A stretch of 9,025 nt of DNA from Micavibrio sp. UBA7689 (lineage in GTDB: Bacteria; Pseudomonadota; Alphaproteobacteria; Micavibrionales; Micavibrionaceae). Below, in pieces: positions 1 through 6,197 of the stretch. The number at the start of each line of letters is the position of its first letter. The first letter of the stretch is position 1. The translations under genes and the position numbers were made by a program. The notes beneath the pieces were generated by a model, which was not told the origin of the DNA, ran no database searches, and saw nothing but the letters and a program-made list of their open reading frames with translations. Where the stretch lies: contig DLGR01000046.1 of NCBI GenBank assembly GCA_002482805.1, positions 1 through 9,025 on the forward strand. The letters run 5' to 3'.

Positions 1-385
1 GATGACCGAATGGACCAAGGGCAATGCGAAAGAAGAACGCAAAGCCAATGGCGACCTCGGCGGCACGATGCGTTTGGGCGCTTATCCCGCCGCGCTCAAA
101 AAAGGCTCAAAGGTGGCCGCGATTTACGGTGCCACCGAAATCGAAGAGCGCCACCGCCACCGTTACGAAGTGAACATGAATTACCGCGACCAGTTGGAAG
201 CGAAAGGATTTATCTTCTCCGGCGTATCACCGGACGGAAAATTGCCCGAGATTGCAGAGCGCAACGACCATCCGTGGTTTATCGGCGTGCAGTACCACCC
301 CGAATTAAAATCCAAACCGTTCGCGCCGCACCCGTTGTTCGTGTCGTTCATCAAAGCGGCGATCGAGCAGGACCGTCTGGTGTAA
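1..385 (+). CDS. pyrG: CTP synthase, C-terminal part (5' end outside window)
   Basis: CTP synthase makes CTP from UTP, ATP and glutamine in the cytoplasm; the C-terminal class I glutamine amidotransferase domain releases ammonia from glutamine. Only the last 127 or so residues of a roughly 540-residue enzyme are here, read in the frame starting at base 2. Visible family motifs are GGTMRLG (residues 20-26 of the visible part), the ERHRHRYEVN block (49-58) and GVQYHPELKSKPFAPHP (95-111). In that last block, His99 and Glu101 match the His and Glu of the Cys-His-Glu glutaminase triad; the Cys lies upstream of the window. The reading frame is intact to a TAA stop at 383-385. The next gene starts 3 bases after the stop, so the two are probably co-transcribed and may be translationally coupled. 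The identification is firm. Confidence 0.97.
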   Translation, partial: MTEWTKGNAKEERKANGDLGGTMRLGAYPAALKKGSKVAAIYGATEIEERHRHRYEVNMNYRDQLEAKGFIFSGVSPDGKLPEIAERNDHPWFIGVQYHPELKSKPFAPHPLFVSFIKAAIEQDRLV

Positions 386-388
386 GCC

Positions 389-1348
389 ATGGCTTCGAGC
401 GCGACAGGATTGTATTTTGTCGGTGAGGCCATTGCAGACCTTCGTTCCGTTCCCGATTTGCCGCGTTCCCTCAATATCAATCTGGGCGGTTCGAGTTATT
501 TCGGCAGCATCGGCGCGGCCAACGCGATCAAACGTGCGGGCGCCGCGCATATCAAAAGTTATTATGTGGGATCGGTTTCCGAAGATTTGTTCGGCGGATT
601 GTTTCTCGAAGATTTCAAAAAACACGGCGTGGGCATCGATTACATTCGCCGCATTGAACATCTTTCCATGCTGGCCGTCATCAGCGTGGTGGACGGGAAG
701 AACAAGTTTGATTTTTACGGACGTCAGAAACCCAATACGATCGACGATTTGAAGATCGACGACATCGTTTACGATTTGAAAGAGCCGAACCAGTTGTTTT
801 GCGTGGGTTCTGTCGTGATGACCGTTCCGAACGCGCGCGACGCCGTAACGGAATATGTCACTCGCAAAAGTGCGGACGGGCATGTGGTTTATTTCGATCC
901 CAACACCCGGCCCAACATCATCCCCGACCGACAGGAATATGCGGATCGACTTTTGAAGATCGCGCATCAAGCGAGCGTGGTGCGGTTCAGCGAGGAAGAT
1001 GTGGCGTGGACATATCCTTATGACAGCCATGACGATGTGGCGGCGCAATTCCTCAAAGCCGGACCCGCGGCCATCATCATCACGCATGGCGGCGGCGGTT
1101 GCACCGTATTCACACCTGAGGGCAAGCAGTTCGTGCCCTCCGAAATCAATCCGGGCATCGTGTTTACCGTCGGCGCGGGCGATAATTTCAACGCCGGTGT
1201 TTTGACCGCGCTTGCGTCACGCGGAGTGAGCAAAAAAGATGCGTTACGCAATCTTTCGGCGGGTGATTGGGCGAAGATTTGCGCCGAAGCGAACACGGTG
1301 GCATTTAACCATCTTTTACGCGTAAACGGCCTCGCCAAAGCGGCTTGA
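389..1348 (+). CDS. PfkB-family carbohydrate kinase, fructokinase-like
   Basis: A 319-residue ribokinase/PfkB-fold protein, the usual length for the family, expected to phosphorylate a sugar or nucleoside with ATP in the cytoplasm. Visible features are the GG-containing substrate region near the N terminus (LGGSSYFGSIGAANAIKRAG, about 32-51), a fructokinase-like FDPNTRP segment (169-175) and the C-terminal signature TVGAGDNFNAG (260-270), in which Asp265 is the expected catalytic base. The residue before this signature, normally Asp in D-T-x-G-A-G-D, is Phe259 here; in E. coli ribokinase the equivalent Asp helps bind the activating potassium ion. The ATG at 389 lies 3 bases after the pyrG stop with no convincing ribosome binding site, which suggests coupling to pyrG. 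FDPN and the SEEDVAWTYP stretch resemble fructokinases more than adenosine kinases, but the substrate cannot be settled from sequence. Confidence 0.88.
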   Translation: MASSATGLYFVGEAIADLRSVPDLPRSLNINLGGSSYFGSIGAANAIKRAGAAHIKSYYVGSVSEDLFGGLFLEDFKKHGVGIDYIRRIEHLSMLAVISVVDGKNKFDFYGRQKPNTIDDLKIDDIVYDLKEPNQLFCVGSVVMTVPNARDAVTEYVTRKSADGHVVYFDPNTRPNIIPDRQEYADRLLKIAHQASVVRFSEEDVAWTYPYDSHDDVAAQFLKAGPAAIIITHGGGGCTVFTPEGKQFVPSEINPGIVFTVGAGDNFNAGVLTALASRGVSKKDALRNLSAGDWAKICAEANTVAFNHLLRVNGLAKAA

Positions 1349-1398
1349 AGACTCCCCTTTTTATTGACATAAAATATACGTTGTTATAAGGTTTTTCC

Positions 1399-2142
1399 AT
1401 GTACACTTCCGATTATTTCGCGCCCGTCATGTCACAGGGCATTCCCGTCAAGCTTGCGGCGCGGTCCTTCATCATTCCCATTCCCGAAGGCGTGGGAGAA
1501 TTCATGACATATCCCGAAGATGTCGGCGCCGAGCCGCAATTTAAAAAAGGCATGCCCGTCATCAACAAAAAGGGCGAGTCCAAAGGCCATGGCATAGTTT
1601 TTAGAAATTATGCAGACCGCACGGTGCAGGCCGCACGCGGCGACGGCAAGGAAATGATCATCATCAACGGCATCACCGAAGAGCAAGGCAAACAACTGGC
1701 CGCGTTTTATCAGGTTATCGCGCCCGATCCGGAAAAAGCGGGCGTCGCGAGAATTCGTCAAGTGCTGGCCTTCGCGCACAACAAATTGGGCATCGATGAT
1801 TTTTTCAACGGCGACCGCGATAAAATTCCGGCCTTTGAAAAGTCGCAGCCCCATCCCACCAATCCCGATTGTGGTGTGTTCATACGCAGAAGCGATGAAA
1901 TTCGCCGTGCCGTGCTTGGCAACGGGCAGGGGCAATATCAAGGCCCCGCTGCATCGCCCCAGCAATTCAGCGGCAATGTGATTGCCGTCGGCAACGACAG
2001 GCACATATGGATGGTGCAAGCGGATGCTTTCTTAAACACACACCGCCACGCAGCGGATGACCGCGAAATCAAACTCACCGATTTGCCCGCGTTTTTAATG
2101 CGGTCCGAAATTTCGCCTACGCCATTCCAGCTTACTTTGTAA
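1399..2142 (+). CDS. Hypothetical soluble protein, 247 aa
   Basis: I do not recognise this protein. It starts with ATG at 1399, preceded by AAGG (1388-1391) at 7 bases, a reasonable ribosome binding site. It has no signal peptide, no hydrophobic stretch long enough to span a membrane, and a single cysteine (Cys158), so it is probably a soluble cytoplasmic protein. Noticeable parts are an N-terminal FIIPIPEGVGEF stretch (24-35), a KKGMPVINKKGES segment (49-61), GKEMIIINGITEEQ (83-96), which looks like a strand followed by a helix, and a Trp- and His-containing C-terminal part (GNDRHIWMVQADAF, 198-211; NTHRHAADD, 213-221). Codon use resembles the neighbours and the frame is unbroken, so it is probably a real gene. 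It follows the kinase gene by 50 bases and could be read with it or from its own promoter. The TAA stop directly abuts the stop of the convergent gene at 2143. Confidence 0.75.
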   Translation: MYTSDYFAPVMSQGIPVKLAARSFIIPIPEGVGEFMTYPEDVGAEPQFKKGMPVINKKGESKGHGIVFRNYADRTVQAARGDGKEMIIINGITEEQGKQLAAFYQVIAPDPEKAGVARIRQVLAFAHNKLGIDDFFNGDRDKIPAFEKSQPHPTNPDCGVFIRRSDEIRRAVLGNGQGQYQGPAASPQQFSGNVIAVGNDRHIWMVQADAFLNTHRHAADDREIKLTDLPAFLMRSEISPTPFQLTL

Positions 2143-2319
2143 TTAAGGCGCCGGGTCGGTTGGTTTTGATCCCGATGATTTTCCCGCATTTCTTTTTGCG
2201 CTCCACACAGCGACAGCCATTCCCGCAAGCGCGGCAAAAATTCCGCCGAGCATGAGTTTCGGCCCCGTTGTGCTGTGTTGTTCGGATGGATCGGATTTCG
2301 GGTCTTTTTGATCGGTCAT
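2143..2319 (-). CDS. Small single-span membrane protein, 58 aa
   Basis: A very short gene, easily missed. ATG (complement of 2317-2319) is preceded on the minus strand by a strong purine-rich site, AGGGAGA, about 5 bases away, which supports both the gene and its start. The protein begins MTDQKDPKSDPSEQ, a charged tail rich in Asp, Lys and Ser. One hydrophobic helix follows (about residues 22-39, LMLGGIFAALAGMAVAVW), then a basic flank SAKRNAGK and a short Pro/Lys/Ser-rich end. This predicts a single-pass inner-membrane protein whose basic flank stays in the cytoplasm. No family is recognised. Its TAA stop (2143-2145) sits immediately beside the stop of the plus-strand 247-aa gene. The other small minus-strand gene (2412-2606) lies upstream, but a terminator between them suggests separate transcripts. 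A TATATT near 2348-2353 (minus strand) could be a -10 element, without a good -35. Confidence 0.72.
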   Translation of the reverse strand: MTDQKDPKSDPSEQHSTTGPKLMLGGIFAALAGMAVAVWSAKRNAGKSSGSKPTDPAP

Positions 2320-2364
2320 TTTATTCTCCCTGTAGTTTTTTCTTTTAAATATACGCGCGACAGC

Positions 2365-2392
2365 AAAACCCCGCCAGATAATTCAGCGGGGT
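2365..2392 (-). terminator. Rho-independent terminator of the 64-aa gene
   Basis: A 7-bp perfect stem (ACCCCGC at 2368-2374 pairs with GCGGGGT at 2386-2392) with an 11-base loop. Read on the minus strand, the stem is followed by TTTT (2365-2368) just past the stop of the 2412-2606 gene. The U run is short. The plus-strand side has only a weak A/T tail, so the main direction is minus. Confidence 0.7.
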
Positions 2393-2411
2393 GCAAAATT
2401 TCGCTTATGGT

Positions 2412-2606
2412 TCAAGGTGTTTGCGGGGCGATTTTTTCGGGATGGAAAATTGCATCATAGGCAAAGCGGGCCAGAGGCGGGGCAGCGAAGGTAAGCAGAA
2501 ATGCACCCACTGTTCCCGCCATCACGATCGCGGGAAGGGGGCTTGATTTCGGGGGCTCAGCGGCCATGCCGAATTCGTCGACGATTTGTTCTGGTAGATC
2601 AGTCAT
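2412..2606 (-). CDS. Small single-span membrane protein, 64 aa
   Basis: ATG (complement of 2604-2606) is preceded by AGAGG about 5 bases upstream on the minus strand, a good ribosome binding site. The N-terminal part is acidic (MTDLPEQIVDEFGMAAEPP). One hydrophobic segment follows at about 23-45 (LPAIVMAGTVGAFLLTFAAP and onward), then an amphipathic end, ARFAYDAIFHPEKIAPQTP. It is probably a single-pass inner-membrane protein. No family is recognised. It resembles its downstream neighbour (2143-2319) in size, MTD start and layout, though the sequences do not clearly align. It is divergent from kdsA, with 100 bases between the two start codons that must hold promoters for both. A terminator follows 20 bases after its TGA stop. 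Confidence 0.7.
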   Translation of the reverse strand: MTDLPEQIVDEFGMAAEPPKSSPLPAIVMAGTVGAFLLTFAAPPLARFAYDAIFHPEKIAPQTP

Positions 2607-2706
2607 ACACGCCTCTTGTCCTTGGTTTTAGGCCGCTAATGGCTTCACGGCAAGGAATTTGCAAAAAACCTTGGCAATTCAATGCGCGGACGGGTAAAAA
2701 GAGGGC

Positions 2707-3555
2707 ATGAAAACCGTTAAAATCCAGAATTTTGAAATTGCCAACGACAAGCCCTTTGTTTTGTTCGGGGGCCTTAACGTGCTCGAAAATCTCGACATCA
2801 CTTTGCGTGCGGTAGAGGTTTACAAGACCATTACCGACAAACTCGGCGTGCCGTTCGTTTTCAAGGCCAGTTTTGACAAGGCCAACCGTTCTTCGGTGAA
2901 AAGCTATCGCGGCGCGGGCCTTGAAGCGGGGATGGAAATTTTCCGCAAGGTTAAAGAGAAATTCGACAACGTGCCCATCATCACGGATGTGCACGAGATA
3001 GACCAGTGCCAGCCCGTGGCCGATGTCGTAGACGTTATTCAACTGCCCGCATTTTTGGCGCGCCAGACAGACCTCGTCGAGGCCATGGCAAAAACAGGCG
3101 CGGTTATAAATGTGAAAAAACCGCAATTCATGTCGCCGTATCAGGTGAACAATATCATCGATAAATTCGAAGAGTGCGGTAACAACAAAATCATCCTGTG
3201 CGAACGCGGCCATTGTTTCGGGTATGACAACCTTGTCGTTGACCCGATGGCGTTCGGCGTCATGAAAGAAGTTTCCAAAGGCGCACCGATTATTTGCGAC
3301 ACAGTACATGCATCGCAAATGAGATTGCCGGGTTCCGAAGCTTCGGGCGGACGCCGTGCTCTGGTTCCCGATCTGACCCGCGCGGTTCTGGCCATCGGTA
3401 TCGGCGGTATATTCATCGAAGCGTACGAAGACCCCGACAAAGCGAAATGCGACGGGCCGAGCGCGTTGCCGTTCAACAAGCTGGAAGAATTCATCGTACA
3501 GGCGAAGGCAATCGACGATTTGGTGAAATCGATGAAGTTGGTTCAAATAAAATAA
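2707..3555 (+). CDS. kdsA: 3-deoxy-D-manno-octulosonate 8-phosphate synthase (KDO8P synthase)
   Basis: KdsA condenses phosphoenolpyruvate with arabinose-5-phosphate to give Kdo-8-phosphate, a step in making the Kdo of lipopolysaccharide in the cytoplasm. At 282 residues it matches the usual length and is close to E. coli KdsA throughout. Recognisable blocks are FVLFGGLNVLE (17-27), FKASFDKANRSS (52-63), DVVDVIQLPAFLARQTDLV (107-124, including the lead-in), INVKKPQF (134-141), FGYDNLVVD (171-179), a TVHASQM segment with His201, SGGRRA (213-218) and CDGPSALP (248-255). Asn24 occupies the position that is Cys in metal-dependent members, so this should be the metal-independent class. The ATG at 2707 fits the family N terminus exactly, although the purine-rich GAGGG (2701-2705) is unusually close to it. 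It is followed 25 bases later by the dioxygenase-like gene, probably in the same transcript. Confidence 0.97.
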   Translation: MKTVKIQNFEIANDKPFVLFGGLNVLENLDITLRAVEVYKTITDKLGVPFVFKASFDKANRSSVKSYRGAGLEAGMEIFRKVKEKFDNVPIITDVHEIDQCQPVADVVDVIQLPAFLARQTDLVEAMAKTGAVINVKKPQFMSPYQVNNIIDKFEECGNNKIILCERGHCFGYDNLVVDPMAFGVMKEVSKGAPIICDTVHASQMRLPGSEASGGRRALVPDLTRAVLAIGIGGIFIEAYEDPDKAKCDGPSALPFNKLEEFIVQAKAIDDLVKSMKLVQIK

Positions 3556-3580
3556 GAATTTAAGAAGAGTATTTCTGAGT

Positions 3581-4048
3581 ATGGCCATAGAAGTTACATT
3601 GCCCGTTGATTTGAAACCCAAACAGGTCTTCACCGGCCTTTATCCGGTTTTCAATGCGTTGAACAAAGACCGCACGTCTTTCGATTATCACGTCCATGTG
3701 CCTGTGTTTGGCGCGCATGCGGCGGATGCCGAAAAACTCAGATTGCAATTGCTTACCATTAAAAGCGACGAACTAAGCGTTTCCAGAGTCTGGCCCCCGC
3801 AAGGACCGCATATCATACATCCTTATTTTTCAGGATATTTCCCCGGCAAGCTTTTGGAAGTGGTTACAGAAGTTGTCGAAAAGCATCGCGGCGAGTCCAG
3901 CGTGATGATCCACCCGATCACAGGTTTACAATTCGCGGAGCATTCCTGTTTTGCCCGTTGGTATGGTGCGAAAGTTCCCGAAGCATTGGATTGGGAAAAG
4001 CTAAAAAAAATCGACCGCGATGCGGGTCTTACATATCCCGGGCTTTAA
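3581..4048 (+). CDS. DOPA 4,5-dioxygenase-like family protein
   Basis: A 155-residue soluble protein that resembles the DOPA 4,5-dioxygenase family, small non-haem iron enzymes that cleave catechol rings (studied in fungi; most bacterial members have no known substrate). Family-like features in order are FDYHVHVPVF (34-43) with His37 and His39, a GPHIIHPYFSGYFP block (75-88), and SVMIHPITGLQFAEH (107-121) followed by ARWYGAKVPEALD (125-137). The histidines at 37, 39, 111 and 121 are candidate metal ligands. The start ATG at 3581 has only a weak purine stretch (AAGAAGAG, 3562-3569) upstream. It lies 25 bases after kdsA and its TAA stop overlaps the end of the convergent DUF4112 gene by 4 bases. 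The fold assignment is fairly confident; catalytic activity and substrate are unknown. Confidence 0.78.
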   Translation: MAIEVTLPVDLKPKQVFTGLYPVFNALNKDRTSFDYHVHVPVFGAHAADAEKLRLQLLTIKSDELSVSRVWPPQGPHIIHPYFSGYFPGKLLEVVTEVVEKHRGESSVMIHPITGLQFAEHSCFARWYGAKVPEALDWEKLKKIDRDAGLTYPGL

Positions 4049-4419
4049 ACCGTATACACGCCGTTCTTTTTCACGGCCTTGATATCGCCCGTGCGGATGT
4101 GTTCTTTCAAAATATCTACGTTGCGGCGGTTGGCTTTGAAGCCCACGTCGAAGATATCGCCGACGAACGGCACCAGACCCACCAGCCAGTCCATAAAAAC
4201 ATTTCCCGCCATATGCATGAGAAGCACGGGATGTACGCCGCTCTTATGCGCTTTGTGGATGATGTATCCCGCAACGGCGAGCGCGGCCGTGTCACCTATG
4301 CCGGGAAGCAGGCCGAGAATGGCATCTAGCCCGATACGGATTTTCGTGCCGGGGATGATGAAGGCGTTGTCCATCAGGTCGGCGAGTTGGTCCAGTTTTC
4401 TGATATCGTGTTCGTTCAT
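4045..4419 (-). CDS. DUF4112 family small membrane protein
   Basis: A 124-residue protein with the DUF4112 pattern: LDQLADLMDNAFIIPGTKIRIG (9-30), LDAILGLLPGIGD (31-43), a hydrophobic helix (about 43-56), a second hydrophobic region (about 64-89) and VPFVGDIFDVGFKANRRN (83-100) with VDILKEH after it. The repeated P-x-x-G-D elements (LLPGIGD and LVPFVGD) and the FKANRRN end are typical. The function of the family is unknown; this is probably an inner-membrane protein with two hydrophobic segments. The frame stays open upstream to 4617, but I chose the ATG at 4419 because homology begins just after it and the upstream part overlaps the start of the divergent gene. The ribosome binding site is weak. 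Its TAA stop overlaps by 4 bases the stop of the dioxygenase-like gene. Confidence 0.85.
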   Translation of the reverse strand: MNEHDIRKLDQLADLMDNAFIIPGTKIRIGLDAILGLLPGIGDTAALAVAGYIIHKAHKSGVHPVLLMHMAGNVFMDWLVGLVPFVGDIFDVGFKANRRNVDILKEHIRTGDIKAVKKNGVYTV

Positions 4420-4480
4420 ATCTATACTTACGCATGAAACAGGGTTTTGGTTTAGTCCAAAATGATTTAATCTTCCTGTT

Positions 4481-4789
4481 ATGAATGAAAAGGCCCGCAA
4501 TATCTTAAAGCTTTTCGGGCATGTGGCGCTTGCTACCGTGTTCGTCGCGCTCGCATCCCCCGGGCTTTTGGCCGTGCCGGGCGTGTGCCCATCCGAAGCC
4601 TGCACCATCTGGTACACGCTCGGCCTGCTTCTGATATCGCCGTATTATCTGGCGGTAGCGGGTTTCGTGCTCTGCTTCCTGCCGCAGTACGAGAAGGCGC
4701 GGCGCTATGTTTTTCGTGCCATCGTGCTTATTCCCGCGGTCACGGCGGGGATTTTCTGGATTTTCATCCTCGGCAGCGGCGGCGGTTAG
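4481..4789 (+). CDS. Small three-span membrane protein, 102 aa, hypothetical
   Basis: I do not recognise the family. The protein has three hydrophobic segments, at about 11-32, 43-67 and 77-98, joined by a short loop with two cysteines (CPSEAC, 36-41) and a basic loop (PQYEKARRYVFR, 68-79). By the positive-inside rule the N terminus (MNEKAR) and the basic loop are cytoplasmic, which puts the CPSEAC loop in the periplasm, where the two cysteines could form a disulfide. The protein ends in GSGGG. The ATG at 4481 has no clear ribosome binding site, and 61 bases separate it from the start of the divergent DUF4112 gene. It ends 61 bases before eno and could be co-transcribed with it. Confidence 0.72.
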   Translation: MNEKARNILKLFGHVALATVFVALASPGLLAVPGVCPSEACTIWYTLGLLLISPYYLAVAGFVLCFLPQYEKARRYVFRAIVLIPAVTAGIFWIFILGSGGG

Positions 4790-4850
4790 GGCTGGACGAA
4801 AACCCGTAAAAACCTTACATTACAGGCCGTAATAGAAAGGTATTTTCATC

Positions 4851-6161
4851 ATGAGCGCTATCATCGACATCACTGCCCGCGAAATTCTGGATTCCAGAGG
4901 TAACCCCACCGTGGAGGTGGACGTCCTCCTCGAAAGCGGAGCGCAAGGCCGCGCCGCTGTTCCATCAGGTGCATCGACGGGCGCGCACGAAGCGGTGGAG
5001 CTTCGCGACGGCGACAAGAAAAGATATCTGGGCAAGGGCGTTTTGAAAGCGGTCGATTTCGTCAACACGCAGCTGGCCGAAGCATTGGTCGGCATCGACC
5101 CCGAAGAACAAGTTATGGTCGATCAAACCATGATCGAACTGGACGGCACGCACAACAAAGCGAAGTTCGGCGCGAATGCCATTCTGGGTGTTTCGATGGC
5201 CTGCGCCCGCGCGGTGGCGGACGAGCTCGATGTGCCGCTCTACAAATATCTGGGCGGTCCTTACGCGCATCTGCTGCCTTGCCCGATGATGAACATCATC
5301 AACGGCGGGAAACACGCGGACAACCCCGTCGATTTTCAGGAATTCATGATCATGCCCGTGGGTGCGGAGTCTTTCTCCGAAGCGCTTCGTTGCGGTGCGG
5401 AGATTTTTCACGCGCTGAAAAAACAGCTGCATGACGCGAAGATGAACACGAACGTGGGTGACGAGGGCGGTTTCGCGCCTGCGGTTTCTTCCGCCACCGA
5501 AGCGCTCGATTTCATCATGAAGTCCATCACCGCCGCAGGATACAAGCCCGGCGAAGATGTCGTGATTGCACTGGATTGCGCCGCGACGGAATTCTTCAAG
5601 GACGGCAAATACAACCTCGAAGGCGAAGGCCGCGTTCTGACATCCGCGCAGCTGATCGATTATTTCGTGCAGCTGTGCGACAAATACCCGATCGTGTCCA
5701 TTGAAGACGGCCTTGCCGAAGACGATTGGGAAGGCTGGGTTGCATTGACCGCGAAACTCGGCGACCGCGTACAATTGGTCGGTGATGATTTGTTCGTGAC
5801 CAACCCCGTGCGCCTTGCCGAAGGCATAGAGCGCAAAGCGGCGAATGCTATCCTTGTGAAGGTAAACCAGATCGGCACATTGACGGAAACGTTCGAAGCG
5901 ATAGAAATGGCGAAACGTGCGGGCTTCGGCATTATCCTGTCGCACCGTTCAGGCGAGACGGAAGATTCCACGATTGCCGATATCGCCGTGGCGACCAACG
6001 CAGGGCAGATCAAAACGGGTTCGCTCTCGCGCTCCGACAGGATCGCGAAGTACAACCAGCTTCTGCGCATTGAAGAAGAGCTTGGTCCAGCCGCTAAATA
6101 TGCGGGAGCGAGTGTTTTGCGCAAGCAGCCGCAAAAATCCGCGAAGAAGAAAGCGGCCTAG
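4851..6161 (+). CDS. eno: Enolase (phosphopyruvate hydratase)
   Basis: Enolase interconverts 2-phosphoglycerate and phosphoenolpyruvate in glycolysis and gluconeogenesis, in the cytoplasm. All key parts are present: the N-terminal ILDSRGNPTVEVDV (12-25); the mobile loop PSGASTG (38-44) with Ser42; INGGKHADN with His155; FQEF with Glu164; GDEGG with Glu205, the expected catalytic acid/base partner; magnesium ligands Asp242 (ALDCA), Glu285 (IEDGL) and Asp312 (GDD); catalytic Lys337 in the signature ILVKVNQIGTLTET (334-347); SHRSGET (364-370); and Lys388 (IKTG). At 436 residues it is slightly longer than usual because of a Lys-rich tail (RKQPQKSAKKKAA, 424-436). The start is fixed by homology and by GAAAGG (4835-4840), 10 bases before the ATG. 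A strong terminator follows 5 bases after the TAG stop. Confidence 0.98.
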   Translation: MSAIIDITAREILDSRGNPTVEVDVLLESGAQGRAAVPSGASTGAHEAVELRDGDKKRYLGKGVLKAVDFVNTQLAEALVGIDPEEQVMVDQTMIELDGTHNKAKFGANAILGVSMACARAVADELDVPLYKYLGGPYAHLLPCPMMNIINGGKHADNPVDFQEFMIMPVGAESFSEALRCGAEIFHALKKQLHDAKMNTNVGDEGGFAPAVSSATEALDFIMKSITAAGYKPGEDVVIALDCAATEFFKDGKYNLEGEGRVLTSAQLIDYFVQLCDKYPIVSIEDGLAEDDWEGWVALTAKLGDRVQLVGDDLFVTNPVRLAEGIERKAANAILVKVNQIGTLTETFEAIEMAKRAGFGIILSHRSGETEDSTIADIAVATNAGQIKTGSLSRSDRIAKYNQLLRIEEELGPAAKYAGASVLRKQPQKSAKKKAA

Positions 6162-6166
6162 AAATT

Positions 6167-6197
6167 AAAAATCCCCGCACATTACGGGGATTTTTTT
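6167..6197. terminator. Bidirectional rho-independent terminator (eno / YciI-family gene)
   Basis: A perfect 11-bp stem (AAAAATCCCCG at 6167-6177 with CGGGGATTTTT at 6185-6195), a 7-base loop and a run of seven T (6191-6197) on the plus strand. The matching A run on the left gives a U run on the minus strand, so it can stop both eno and the convergent YciI-family gene, whose TAA stop (complement of 6196-6198) overlaps the T run. Confidence 0.92.

Noticed and set aside
305..1087. 260-codon open frame on the minus strand
   Set aside because: It lies entirely antisense to pyrG and the sugar kinase, both with clear homology, and its translation (rich in His, Arg and Ile) shows no motif.
1364..1390. 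TTGACA (1364-1369) with TATAAG (1385-1390) as a promoter for the 247-aa gene
   Set aside because: The spacing of 15 bases is short, and the -10 overlaps the AAGG ribosome binding site, so RNA would start after it. Only the -35 match is good; too weak to list.
2651..2700. CAAGG/CCTTG inverted repeat and TTGGCA (2671-2676) with TAAAAA (2695-2700) before kdsA
   Set aside because: The arms are only 5 bp with a 13-base gap, and the -10 match is poor and would make kdsA leaderless despite the GAGGG before the ATG.
2599..3633. 344-codon open frame on the minus strand across kdsA
   Set aside because: It is antisense to a fully conserved kdsA and shows no domain; it is a by-product of kdsA codon use.
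4420..4617. N-terminal extension of the DUF4112 gene up to 4617
   Set aside because: The extra 66 residues are low in order, overlap the divergent membrane-protein gene and precede the family homology, which starts right after the ATG at 4419.
4965..5945. 326-codon open frame on the minus strand across eno
   Set aside because: It is antisense to eno, with shadow-like composition and no recognisable motif.
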